Shown one piece after another: positions 11,728 through 23,549 of a stretch of 64,000 nucleotides of DNA. The translations under genes were made by a program, and so were the position numbers. Positions within the stretch are counted from its first letter, which is position 1; the number at the start of each line of letters is the position of its first letter. Origin of the DNA: Ziziphus jujuba (Eukaryota > Streptophyta > Magnoliopsida > Rosales > Rhamnaceae); contig NC_083387.1 in the NCBI RefSeq assembly GCF_031755915.1, forward strand, positions 4,120,501-4,184,500, in the 5' to 3' direction. Below the pieces are notes generated by a model. It was not told the DNA's origin. It saw nothing but the letters and a program-made list of their open reading frames with translations, and searched no databases.

Positions 11728-14700
11728 ATGACGACGGGGATAGTACAAGACCAGAATCTGGAGAAGCATATAGAGAAACAGATGGGTTGCATGGCTGGTT
11801 TCCTTCAGATCTTCGACCGCCACCAGATTCTCGCCGGGAAACGTGTTTATTCTACCAAACGCCTCCCTCCTTCTGTGCTGGTGAGTTTATTCAACTACTC
11901 TTTTGGCTTTCCCTCTGTTCAATATGGACCTTTGGGAAGGTACAGGAAAATGGTGGTTCCAATCTTTTTCCACCCTTTTTGGCTTTTTAGCCATTTTTTT
12001 GATTGGGTGTAACAAAACTCGCAGGCTCAAACGGTAGATACGGTACCGGAGTCGGAGAGTACCATTGGGTCTCCGGCTTTATCTACAGAATTGGAGACAC
12101 AACAAAGAAACAGATCAACAGCGTCACCGGACCGATTGAAACAATCTCCTACGATGACGGAGCTCCGGTTACCGGTGCCGGAGAGTCCCATAGTACCGCA
12201 AGAAACTCAGCCGAAGTCTCCTCTTCCTCTTCCGGTTTTTGAATTCAAAGAAGGCACTAGGTCCTCCTGGAAGTTCTCAAGAGAAGCTCCGAGACTGTCT
12301 CTGGATAGCAGAGCCACCACTGATGCCAAAGGAAGTCTCTATCCGAAGGAGATCAGAACAAATGCAGCCGTTTTGTCGGCCAATCGGTGCGAGAACTCAG
12401 CAGCAGAAGGAGATGACAACGATAAGCAGCGTCGTTCACCAAGCGTTATCGCCCGGCTGATGGGACTCGAACCATTGCCCCATTCAGATCCCGAGCCAGT
12501 CAAGAACGCTGAACTGCGGAGATCTGCTTCCGAATCCAGAGTTTCCAGAGATCTGTATCAGTACCGATTTATCGACGGAAACACTTTTCAGCTGAAGCAA
12601 TCCCAGCAAGCCAACATTTCCAGCAATGTAATGAGAGACAATGCAGCAAACGAAGATCGAGCTTATAATGCTAGAGCTGTAGATCCAAGAGGGTATGTCG
12701 TACGGGATGCGAAAGCCGAGCCACCTAAACTTCAGCATAAAGGGATGGGACAGAGGAAGAGTTTCTTCAATTCTGCAGACTTCTTTCCCGAACCTAAGCA
12801 TACAGTATCAGTCTACGGTGAGATTGAGAAGAGGTTGAAGATGAGAGGGATCGATGAGCCGTCCAAAGATTTGGAGACTCTAAAGCAAATCCTAGAAGCT
12901 CTGCAACTCAAAGGTCTCCTCCATTCCAAGAAACCTTCGAACCTCAACTACAGGAATTTCGTGTACGACCGCAATTTTTCGCACGATGAATCTCCCATTG
13001 TTGTAATGAAACCATCCAGATCAGCTGTTCCGATGAGTCGACCATCGAGGATGGTCGGCAGTGACTCTCCTCCGCCTTCAAGCTATGGATCAAGACCCAG
13101 TAATCGCCGGAATCATAATCTCTGCGGCGAGACTTCGCCGGCTGTGAGCCCGAGGCGTGACCGGACGGAAATTGATCGGAATGTGCGGTACCAATGCAGA
13201 GGAAGGAATTCAAGTCCCCCGCCGTATCGGGTTGAGAATAGCACCAAGAGTCCGAATAGGAGAAGACCGTTGAACGTTGAGACACAACAGAGGAAAACCA
13301 ACTATAATGATTTCGTAGACCAGAGAAGAATCTCTCCGGTTAGCTCTCCTAAAGTTAATTCGAGGAGGATCATTTCCGATCAACAAACTTCCTCCAACCG
13401 ATCACCAAGGAACAGAAAACGAACCGCAGAGATTTGTCGGAAGGAAGAGAAAGTGTTTCCTCAAGCAGAGGACGAGTCATCCACCATGTCCGAAAGCAGC
13501 ATAAGCACGTCTTCCCAAACCGACGCTGAGGTAAAAGACAGTTTGATTATCTTCATTTTAGTCCACATTATCGATTTAATCAAAAAACTAACTTCGTAAT
13601 TTAGCTTAAATTTATCTGTTATAAATGCTTCTGTTCTGTGTGAAAACAGAGATCTAAGGTGGAGGAGTACAAGGAAGGTCGGAGCCTGTTGGAGAGGTGT
13701 GATAAACTGCTTAACAGTATAGCTGAAATCACTGCAACCGAGTTGCAACCGAGTCCCGTATCTGTTCTCGACTCGTCTTTCTACAAGGACGAATCGTTGC
13801 CGTCCCCTGTGTTGAAGCGTAGCATTGATTTCAAAGGTGATGGAGACACTGGTAACTTTTTTCCATTTGCTAGATTTTGCATTTGACAAACGGTGACGTA
13901 CGCACTGTATTTTAGCCCCTCTAGGTTTTAACAGTTGTACTGTCCTGCATTACTCTCTCTCTCTCTCTCTGGGTTGCGAGTTTGTGGTCCCTACCAGAAT
14001 GAATATTGTGTCAGTTTTGGTTTTATGAACCAATAAAATGCACTCCACATCAGGACTCCCAAAAGTGTTTCACAACCAGCTCAGCACTATATTTCCCCCA
14101 CAATAAATCTTGGTGCTGACGTGGTTGTTGTCGATTGGTCCGAGCTTAACCACTAGAGGGGAGAGGGAGAAATACAGGTGAGAATTCTAAAATGTGCGGG
14201 AGGTGGTGTGGTAGATTTGAGTTTCACATTGTAGTTCGGTGTGGTCGTACACTGCGATGTTGATGGCAGTGGCGTTGGATAAAGACGGCGTTTTTTTTTT
14301 TTCCTAGTCAAATGGAATCCATTATTGATGAATTGTAACTGTAATCGATCATCCACATTGATAAATTGGAAAGAAGAATAGATAAACCGACCTTTTGCTT
14401 CTGTAATCGTAGTAAATGTTTGATTCCGTACATCGACGTGGTCCAGTGGGGGACCGTTCGGTTTTTTTTTTTTTTAATAGAAATTTGGAGCATGTTTAAT
14501 TCTTATGCAGTTTTCGATGTGTTCCTTTCTTTAATTGGAGCTATACACGATTATTTTTGTTAACCATTTACGTACTGACTGAGCTTGTTTGTTCTTGGAA
14601 ATTCCAGATCAACCGGTTGAATTTGAAGATGAAATTTGGATTCCGGCAATCTCGCCCGTTGAATCGATGTTCAATGATTCCGACGACTGTGATCTGGTCT

Positions 14701-15197
14701 ATATTAGAGAGATTCTACAAGCTTCCAATTACTTGCCTGAGGATTCGGACGTCTTCCAATTACTAGAAAAGCAACAATATCTCAAAGGGAAGGACACGTC
14801 CAAGGCATCCAGACTGCGGAGAAGGCTTATTTTCGACACCATTAATGAAATTCAGAGTCGAAATCGACAATTACCGCCTTGGAAAACTGTTTCTTGGACG
14901 AATTATTCGACGGCGGAACAAAACTCAGTACGACAAATCTGGTTGGAATTTCGGAAGATTCGGGAGAGGGATGAGTCGGAGAACTTGGTCGAAGTGATAT
15001 GTGGAGTGCTAAGGAAGGATCTAGCAGGGGATGCCATTCATGGATGGGAGGATTGCCCGATTGAAATGTCGGAATCCGTTTTGGACATCGAACGGCTCAT
15101 ATTCAAGGATTTAATTGGCGAAACCATCCGTGAACTCGCTTTCTCTGCTGCCAAGTTTAGTAAACCCTCCGCATCTTGTAGGAAATTGCTGTTCTGA
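11728..15197 (+). CDS. LONGIFOLIA/TRM-family protein (TON1-recruiting-motif, DUF3741/DUF4378)
   Basis: Four exons: 11728-11880, 12025-13530, 13650-13851 and 14608-15197, all GT-AG, joining in frame to about 816 aa. Exon 1 has the N-terminal family motif KQMGCMAGFLQIFDRHQILAGKR (near residues 18-40; quoted by key residues GCM-FQIFDRH). Residues about 165-177 carry the SPSVIARLMGLEPLP motif. The middle is basic, Ser/Pro/Arg-rich and probably disordered. The C-terminus has the DUF4378 region: DDCDLVYIREILQASNYLP, RRLIFDTINEI, and near the end the conserved SVLDIERLIFKDLIGETI, matching the motif that recruits TON1 in TRM proteins. LONGIFOLIA proteins promote longitudinal cell elongation and associate with microtubules. 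The protein is somewhat shorter than I remember for Arabidopsis LNG1/2, so it may be another TRM subgroup. I chose the first ATG in exon 1 because the family motif starts right after it. Confidence 0.92.
13852..14607 (+). other. Intron 3 of the TRM gene (756 bp)
   Basis: Donor CTG|GTAACT and acceptor TTCCAG|ATCAAC keep the frame (Gly-Asp-Thr-Asp-Gln). It contains a (CT)n tract near 13952-13970, and T-rich stretches at 14290-14302 and 14461-14475. No independent gene seen. Confidence 0.8.
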
Positions 15198-17777
15198 AAG
15201 CGAGGGAATATTTGAAACTAATATATATATATATATATATATATTAATATTCGGCGCTTTTTTTCGTTTTTCCCTTTTTTTTTTTCCTTCTTTTTGGGAA
15301 TATTATTCTTAGTCTCTATTTGTTTTTTAGATTAGAATTTGCCAAAATGTTGAGCTCCTCACGGAAATCAGGAAAAATCTGAGTACCTACCTACTTTGCA
15401 ACTGTAAAATAACTGGGGGAAAAAGAAAAAGTTGTTTCTTTTCATGTGAATGTACCACCTCATTAACGATGTTACCGAACTCGATGTGGTATGAGAGCTT
15501 CAAGCTGCGCATATTGTGTTTATATGTGGAGAGTATTAAAGCCATCTTTCTATTAATAAAATCACGAATATTTCATAATCAATATCAATACTTAGAATAA
15601 ACAACTGAGTTATATTGTTATGCACCAGAGTTGGCAAAACCATAATTATGATTGCTTCTTTCTTTCTTCTTTTGTGCTTTTTTTTTTTTTTTTTTTTGGT
15701 TGAATTCCATAATTACGATTACTACTTATACTATTGTTTAGCAAAAGTAATTATATTGTTGGAACAAAATTTTCCAAATTGTTTTTACCAAAAATTGCAC
15801 AATAGGTCACATTGCATGAACAAGCATTCATTTGTTTATATACCTATCCATAAGTTTCATTATTGTTTTTTTTTATTCCTTAGATTTTCTCTATTCTCAA
15901 TAATGACTAACTGAAACACCCGGGATAGTATGTTAGAAGCATGCCTTGTGTCATCCTTTAATATGACAAAATTGCTGTGATAATACAAGAGGAAGTATAA
16001 TGGAATTATAGGAAAAGGTTCACATACAGTGGGATTCGTCGAAGATTAGAAAACAGTTACCTCAAGCATACTTTGTCTCATGGGATGTGTGGGCCTTGAA
16101 GGTACTGTAGGGCTTAATGGCCCGTATCCCCCACAGAGTCAGCCTCCTACTCTTTTTGACAGTTGGCCAGCCCATTCAACCAGAGGCACACGCGCTGTTA
16201 TTAATGAGTAAAGCCCACAAACGACCTAACAAAGAGAGTCTAATTAATCTTCCTCGGTGCATACCCATTACTTGTGTGTTCCCCTCTCCCAAGTAGAAAT
16301 CTTTAAGAAGCAAAAACCAAGAATTTCTGAAAGAAAGCTAAAGAAAATGGGGTCCTTGTCATGTGGAAAGGACACAAGCTTATCTATGAATGTAGTGGGG
16401 ACGTGGATGGGTGCACTGGCAAAGCCACATGCCCCTATTATGGACTTTTTTTTCATTTATGTGCTACATTATTTTTTGGGGCTAATAAAACGGTGACCAC
16501 ATCTGCCCAATAATAAAAAATAAATTAAATAAGAAAAGAAAGGGTCTCTAATACTGTCCAATCCCTGTGACAGTCCGGGAAGTCATAATAATCTCCTGGT
16601 CGTTGTCCCCTCCATAGGGGTCCTTTATGCGGGGATGATAATTTGACTTCATTATTGGCTCACCTCAGTGTACTGCAAAAATAAATAACCCAGAAGGGGA
16701 ACATGGTCCTTGGCTAAGGCACCGTGGAATATATTTTCTCTGCATATAAAATCCAATTTAGAGACGTGAGATTATCAGGAATATATTATGGAAATTTGAA
16801 TAAAAATACACATTATCTTGCTAATTCACTTGTTCATAAGAGGTATTTGTTTGAAAGGTTTGTTATTTTTATTAATATGTAACCTTAAAAGGATTATTTA
16901 TTTATTTATTTTTAATGCAAGATTGAGTTGGAGATTCCATGGCTTTTATGCACTCTCCTTCCATTAGCCTGAAAGTTATTGGTCTTGTTTAGGCTAAGCT
17001 ACTATTGGGCTGGATCCAGTGAGTGTGACCCATCTTAAGTACAAGTACAACACCGTCCTGGAAATCCGATTGATTCCCCGGCGACTTTACATTGATAGAC
17101 TTGGAAATTTTGAATTTGCCATGTTAAAATTGTAAAGTTAATGATCTTCACCAACCAATCAAACATAGCCCTCTAGACTTCACCATGCATATCATTCCTC
17201 CTTCAATACTTCCTTCTCAAATGAGATTTTTTTCTTTTTTTCTTTTATTTTAATTTTTTACTGTTCCCCATATCGTAATTTTACTATCGTTCTTTGAAAA
17301 GCCACGATTTCTTAGTCTTCATAGTCGAGTACGAAGCAGTTGAAAAGCTTAGGAAGATGGATAAGGGCCTATATCCGATTCAGTCGCTTATCTGCTGACA
17401 GATAATGGATTTCATGAACGCTGGAAAAATTACGCTAGCTAGGTGGTAGGTTGTGCTAGTTAAGTTCTTACAAGTGCTGGTGGAGTACCATGCGTCCCAA
17501 TCAAGGTTTTCAATCCAAATCAATAATTTTTGTTAGCCCCCTGACATTAGTAATCAATGTCAACATGAGATGGACAGAATAGTAGACTGTGTTTGCAGAA
17601 TAGTAGACTTTGTTTATCCATAAAAGCTATATTCTTATAGTTCCGGTGTTTTAAAGATGGTTTTTTTCCTGATTGGTATGATGCGTTATGGAGACACAAA
17701 ACTGGTGATTAGGGGAGAAAAAATTACTTTCCGACCGATTAATGTGCCTTTGTCCTTCCATTTTTTATTGTCTGGCA

Positions 17778-17824
<47 letters not shown>

Positions 17825-18932
17825 CTTAAAAAAACTTCAAAACTTTATTATAATGGAAAAACCACTTTCAACCAAAACTTTTTAATGGGGGTTCAAAAAT
17901 GGGTCGGAGCACTCAGTCGCTCTCTTGGTGAGACAGAAAAGACGTCATAAGAATCTCAGAGTTAAATCACTTTATGATAGCAAATTGAAGGTGGGAAACA
18001 CTCTTGGTCCACCTTTGCTGACTAGATCTTAAAGCAGTCAATAGTTCAGTGTTTGGTCAAAGCTTTTATTCTCTAAGGAACCTACTAGGCTTTGCCATTG
18101 CAGTAAATAATAAGTGCAAGCCTCATCATAGACGTAAAATACACCTCTGAAGAATCAACTTTTCTTCATTTAAACAAAAGTCATGAACATTTTGTTGGAT
18201 GTGTCTGATATCTTAAATTTTTTCCATTTAATTTATGTTTATGCTTCATTTGGGTTGTGACCATGATTAGTGCAAATGTTGATACAGTTGCAGACCAAAT
18301 ATATTTTGACACCTTATGGTATCCTTACTTTGTTTCTTTCAGAACATATATATATATATATATATTCCATGATTAATTGGTTGAGTTTTGGTACCATTTT
18401 TTTCTTGGTTGCTTGTTGGAGCTCAAATTGTCATCCATGAATAAGATGCATGTCCTAGCTAGTTTCAATTTCAGGAGCAAGAAAATGATCTTTGCTCCTC
18501 CGCCTGTATCTCATAAGTCAGCTGTCAAATTCCTTTGTATTTATGCAACATTTGAATTTGATGGGCTTAACACAAATACTAATGTCCTGTCAAAATTGAC
18601 AAACTCTGTTTTGAAACTGTTAGAATTGATCATTTTTGGCTTAGTGCTGCTGTTAGTGTTCCTTAAGTGGGCTAAATACTAGGCTTGTCCGTTTCTAGGA
18701 TGTCAGTACAGTTCTTAATTCTAATTTTTCCAAACTAAAGTCATGACTCATGAGTCTTGAAAACAGTTCGAAAACATTTTTCAAATAAATATAACTAAAT
18801 TGTTGACTTTGATATATGAACAGTAAAAATTGGATTGTTTCACCATTAATAATGTTACAGATGGCTATTTGCTTTACCTGCACAAATTTTGTAAATATAT
18901 ATAAATATTAGAATGTCCAAATTTTGGTACAG
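15198..18932. other. Intergenic region between convergent TRM and D27 genes
   Basis: 3.7 kb with the TRM 3'UTR side ((TA)n at 15221-15245) and the D27 3' side. Contains poly-T near 15680-15698, a 44-nt A run at 17779-17822, and (TA)n at 18346-18365. The small ORFs (16257-16496, 17657-17950, 18377-18682) have no recognisable domain and are probably chance. Confidence 0.6.
17779..17822 (+). repeat. 44-nt poly-A tract
   Basis: Unbroken A run, the longest homopolymer in the window, followed by further A-rich sequence. No retroposon body was recognised just upstream, so I call it only a homopolymer. Its exact length may be unreliable in the assembly. Confidence 0.85.
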
Positions 18933-21630
18933 CTAAAAGGTTCTGTTTGTCTGACTTTCGTAACATGCAAGACTAAGATATTTTGAACAAGTTGAGTTTG
19001 AATTATTACATAGTTTATAGCATGGTTGGTTGAGTGCAGGATCATCTTTTGATGCTGGAGCCTCCTGGCCAAATATCATCTCGCAGCTCATATCCTCAAA
19101 GTCTGCAAAGCACATACAATTAGTGACACTCTATTTGATGTGGTCCATTTTTTATGAATCTTACTCGCACATTTCATTTTACTACTTCATTTATCGTCAA
19201 TTTTTTTATATATACATATATGGTGGAATCCTTAAGTGAATTTGGACGGGTCTACTTGCAGTATCTTGCACCCCAAGTGGTTATATATGGGGTCCTCCAT
19301 TGACATGGTGAATATGAACCTCCACATATTAAAGTGCAGCTACTATTACTTTTCAATTATGATTTTCCGTTTTTGTTCATTATGCTTTTCCAATAAACTA
19401 ATATTTGGTCACATGTAAAAATTTATTCAATTGTTTTAGTCGAGAAACAATGTAGAAAGAAGTTAGATACTGTCTTTTTCTTTTCTTTTTTTTCCTTTTT
19501 TTTTTCTTTTTTTTAGAGCTTAAGCAACATTCAATAGCTTGCTTACTTGGAACCATGTAAACTGGCATTCCTAAAGATTCCTTGATGAAGGTCTGTGATG
19601 GTATTTTACAGAGATTGTTGCACATTCCCACACAATTGGTTTGCTCTAGAAACCTGAAAATATTGTTTACAAAAGAAGAAGGCAAAAAAAGAGGAATAGG
19701 ATCAGTGTGCTGACTTTGAGATGATTATAATGCAAACCGTGAATTTATTTATTTAATTATTACAACAATTAGATGGTAATGATGAAAATATATGATTGAA
19801 ATGCAGAAGATAGGGTCTGGGACGCAACAATCATTAGAGCACAAGGTTTTGAGGCCTCGAACGTTTCTTAGGTTGGTAAGGTGGGACCAGGGTTAAAAAC
19901 TTGAAAATATATTATGTAAAAGTTGGTAAACTCAAGTGAGTAGCAGCTAAACGCTTACCTGCATTTCTTTATGCGGACCACATTTTTTTCTCTTCTTCCA
20001 TTCAGCTCCGACTCTCGGACCTTGTATTGGTGGTAAAACCCATAACATCATAAACCATGTTAGATTTTGTTTTAGAAATTCATAAAATACAAAAGTTGAA
20101 TATAAAAATTAATTTTCTTGGCTTTCAATGATGTAATTTCCTGTTCATATGTGTTTGTGTGTAAGATAAAGAGAGGGTGTCTATGGATTTTAACGTGTGG
20201 AATTGAGCAATACGACACTTGTTCATAACCCCAATAGATATATATGATTTTATTTTACCCCATTAAAGCTTGTGTAAGGATAGTGGTGAACAACTTGGAT
20301 CTCAAGGGTAATTATTATTGGTATTTGTGAAGAATGGAGGTACATAACTAGTTTAAAAGAAAAGGCCAAAATTGTGGGAGGCAATATTTGTAACTATGCA
20401 AGAGAATAATTGCTGAGAGACCAAAGTTTTTAAAGTAGCCGAATTATACGAATGTAAATTGCAGGCAATGTCTCTTTCCCGAATCAGCTCTCCATATTCC
20501 TCCAATTATTGTAATACACCAAAAGTTAGCTTCCAAATTTAGAAGTAACCCTGTTTCTCTTCCTAGCATTGATTTCAGAATTGGGTCATTAACAATACAT
20601 TCATTTTATCATCCTTTTCTATTTGGGGTACCACGAACAAGAACAAGTAAATATTAAACCCAAAAAAGAATTTTAAAACAAAAAAGTTTGATACTTATAA
20701 AAAACAAACAAAAAAGAAAAAGCTAAACAAAGTTATGGCATACCTCGCAGGGTCCGACCAACCACGCAAAAAACAAGGTGGTGAAAATAGCGAAGTATTC
20801 CCTTGCGAATTTAGACTGTGGAAGTAACATTTTTATCTGCAACATTAAAAAACTTTTTGTTTCGGCATTATTGATCTTCCAATAAACATACACAGAAGTA
20901 ATAAATACTAAAAAGTATATCCAAAATGAAGCGATTAACCAAACCATTCTATTAAAAAAAACAAAAAAAAATCTTTAACAATAACAATAAGAATAAGAAG
21001 AAAAAAGAAAAGAAAATGAACTTGCCAGTGAAAGTATTGGTCTTGGGAAGGCTTTGTGACAATAACAATAAGAATAAGAAGAAAAAAGAAAAGAAAATGA
21101 ACTTGCCAGTGACAGTATCGGTCTCGGGAAGGCTTTCTCTAGAGCTTGTATAACAACTTCATGCTGTTTCAATGGACCGAAATTCCTAGCTGCCATACTA
21201 GCCGCCTCTACCAAGCTTTCATACCCACTCTTCCTATTCATCAACCCTGCAAAACCATTTTCTCATATTATATCAGTCAGATTCATGCACAATCAATTTC
21301 TTTCCATTTTTCTGTTCTTTTTTGGAATGGAGAAAAAGAAAATGAAAATGAAAATGAAAAAGAACCTGTTGCTGATTGAACACTCTTGGAAAGATAGTCA
21401 ATGGCAATCCGATCAAACCAGCTATCATTGTATATTGCAGTGGTGTTTTTTCCTACTCCGGACATGGAATTATCAGCCGGAATAAAACTGGTTTTTTCCG
21501 TGGCCGGAGGGGTAAGAACCGCGACGACGAGGAGAGAAGATTGTTTATGCTTATTGTGTTTATGTCTCCGATGAGGCAAGGTTGACAATAGACTAGAGCC
21601 CCTGCTTCCTAAAAAATGTGTTGCTTCCAT
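18933..21630 (-). CDS. D27: Beta-carotene isomerase D27 family (DWARF27), six exons
   Basis: Exons on -: 21630-21366, 21246-21107, 20836-20744, 20020-19959, 19653-19547 and 19102-18933, giving about 278 aa. Every junction keeps the frame and restores family motifs: [123 protein letters not shown] and [15 protein letters not shown]27 is an iron-containing plastid enzyme that isomerises all-trans to 9-cis beta-carotene, the first committed step to strigolactones. The first ~60 residues are Ser/Arg/His/Lys-rich with few acids, consistent with a plastid transit peptide. Intron 2 begins with GC (CTG|GCAAGT), not GT, and its start lies in an 81-bp tandem duplication. The C-terminus after CYKLC looks longer and more Ser/Asn-rich than I remember for other D27s. 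A D27-like paralogue cannot be excluded. Confidence 0.92.
20978..21136 (-). repeat. Tandem duplication, 81-bp period, spanning the exon 2/intron 2 border of D27
   Basis: Two copies, 21136-21059 and 21055-20978 on -, differ at only three bases. Each contains the end of exon 2 ([10 protein letters not shown]), a GC splice donor (CTG|GCAAGT at 21106/21105 and again at 21025/21024) and about 50 bp of intron start. The period, 81, is a multiple of three and the read-through is open, so use of the second donor would insert 27 in-frame residues. All three differences are third-position synonymous changes in the exon part; the intron part is identical. Confidence 0.93.
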
Positions 21631-22032
21631 TTTATGACAAAAGAGGGAGCTGAAAGTTTTGTATAATTGAATATTTTTGGTTATGAGGAAAAATATGGGG
21701 AGAGAGTTTATACCTTATATTAATGAGAGCAAAAAAAAGAGTGAATATGTTATGGGAGATTTCAAAGGGGGGTGATTTTTAAGTATGGAATCTTGCACAC
21801 ATGGAACTTTTTCCAAACATTCCTCCTAGTTAGAAAGATGCTCTTTATAAGAGTTTGTTTGTAATGGTGTATTGGCGAATTTTGCTATGATGCCCAATTA
21901 CAAAGTGGAAAATATAATAGGGCCAGTTGCATAAAGACAACTAAACGTAATATGGCGGATTAAACTGTACTTGCCACCTAACTCAAAAGAGGGTAACAAT
22001 CCAAAAAAAACGAAAAAAAAACAAGGTCCAAA

Positions 22033-22232
22033 GTCCCATATGCAATTATCAGATTTTTTTATATTTTTTAAAAAATAATTTTTTATAACATGTTTCATAT
22101 TTTAAATAGAAGATAGTGTCTCTCAAAAAAAAAAAAAAAGGTCCCATATGCAATTATCAGATTTTTTATATTTTTTAAAATACAACTTTTTACAACATCT
22201 TTCATATTTTAAATTAGAAAATAGTGTCACTT
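22033..22232 (+). repeat. Direct duplication, about 108-bp period
   Basis: The phrase GTCCCATATGCAATTATCAG starts at 22033 and again at 22141; both copies then share T-rich sequence, TTTCATATTTTAAAT and ATAGTGTC. A poly-A tract separates the copies. They differ by several substitutions and small indels, so the duplication is not very recent. Confidence 0.85.
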
Positions 22233-23113
22233 TAAAATGAAAAACTACTTGTAGGGTATGAAGTTTCCAATTTCCACATGAAACCTAATAAGGACGAGCT
22301 TGAGCTACATTAGTCTTGTCATCATTATGTTTAAAATTTACTTATGTATTATGTCTTTGAAAAATAAGAAATTAATTTCTAGAGCCGTTTGAGCAAGTTA
22401 GAATGATTGAGGATACCTTATTTGACAGAAAAAAATAAATCAATAAATAAATACCATCATGGAAGATTTTGGAAGATACCTCTAAACTGGTTAAAAGACT
22501 TAAAATTTTATTTTGGTTATGAGATGAAGAGGCTAATTCAGAAAATTTCTTGATATTTTTCAAATGTCGTTCAATCACATTTTGGCTCTAAAGGAATGGA
22601 GGGCTTGTGAAACTAGATTTAAGCTGTTGAGTATTTTTCTTCAAAACGAAATAAATTTTAAGAGCGAAACTCTTTACTTTTACAAAATAACAACCTAATC
22701 CTTTCATCTAAAAGCCAAATATTGCAGGAGAAAAAATATATATTTATACAGAGACATTCTAAGATCAGAATGTAGTCCAACTTGACTTCTAGCTCTCCTG
22801 CTGTACAGTCTTGGATCAACATCGTTACAACGGAGCCGGAGCCGAAACCATAACATGAAACTAAGTCGTCCTTTCGTGGTTTAAGATATTAGAAGAGAAA
22901 GAGAGAAAGAGATAGAACAGCATTTGGAGGAAATTTGAATGCTCCTAATCTGAGCTATCCATTTTAATCAAAGGTCAACACAGATCCACACTAAAGGACC
23001 ATATTTTTTATCCGGATGCAATACAGGATGTTCTAACCTTAAAAAACTACTCTATATGTATATATATATATATATATATATTTGAAATTCAAAAACCTTA
23101 ATATCTGTGTCTC

Positions 23114-23154
23114 TGTGCGTGTGTGTGTGTGTGTGTGTGCGCGCGCGCGCGCGT
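23114..23154 (+). repeat. (TG)n(CG)n alternating purine-pyrimidine tract
   Basis: About 41 bp of strict purine-pyrimidine alternation: a TG part followed by GCGCGC, in otherwise AT-rich DNA, 30 bp after a (TA)n tract. This is the sequence type most prone to left-handed Z-DNA. Function unknown. Confidence 0.9.
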
Positions 23155-23235
23155 TTGTCGTTGTTGTTATTATTGTTGTAAACTAATAAACATAGCTACC
23201 GAAAGATAATGGTCCACTTGGTAGCTGCTTCTGGT

Positions 23236-23549
23236 TTATCTAAGTAGTGAATATCTAAAACTAAAATCAGATGGTGATGTTTTTGGAAGAGGGGGAAAAA
23301 GAATTGTTTTTGCAGCTAATTTGGCACTCGCCCTGAACAAAGAGCCATCACACTCTGTGGGATTTCATTTTTTTCTTCTTTTTTTTTTTGGGGAAATCAG
23401 AATTTGACATGCAAGCTTATAACCTTGCGAGGCTGTGAATCTACCTCGAACTAGCAGCACAAAACCCAATAACAGATCCATATTCAGGAACCACGCACGG
23501 CCAATACGCCAATCTTTCCCTGGGATTAACAGCATCCTGAATATTGTTT
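23236..23549 (-). pseudogene. Two orphan exon-like segments with in-frame splice joint (possible 3' end of a gene or fragment)
   Basis: On -, an acceptor (TTACAG) precedes exon A 23549-23445, which reads NNIQDAVNPRERLAYW, then PEYGSVIGFCAASS, and ends at AG|GTAGAT. A second acceptor (GTTCAG) precedes exon B 23332-23236, which completes the split Arg codon and continues ASAKLAAKTILFPPLPKT to TAA at 23238-23236. The composition is protein-like, unlike the surrounding AT-rich DNA. I do not recognise the family and find no upstream exons. It may be a gene fragment, a transposon-carried piece, or the end of an unseen gene starting between here and 25.5 kb. Confidence 0.35.

Noticed and set aside
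16250..16500. Overlapping ORFs on both strands (about 16257-16496)
   Set aside because: Short, no domain, no splice context; probably chance.
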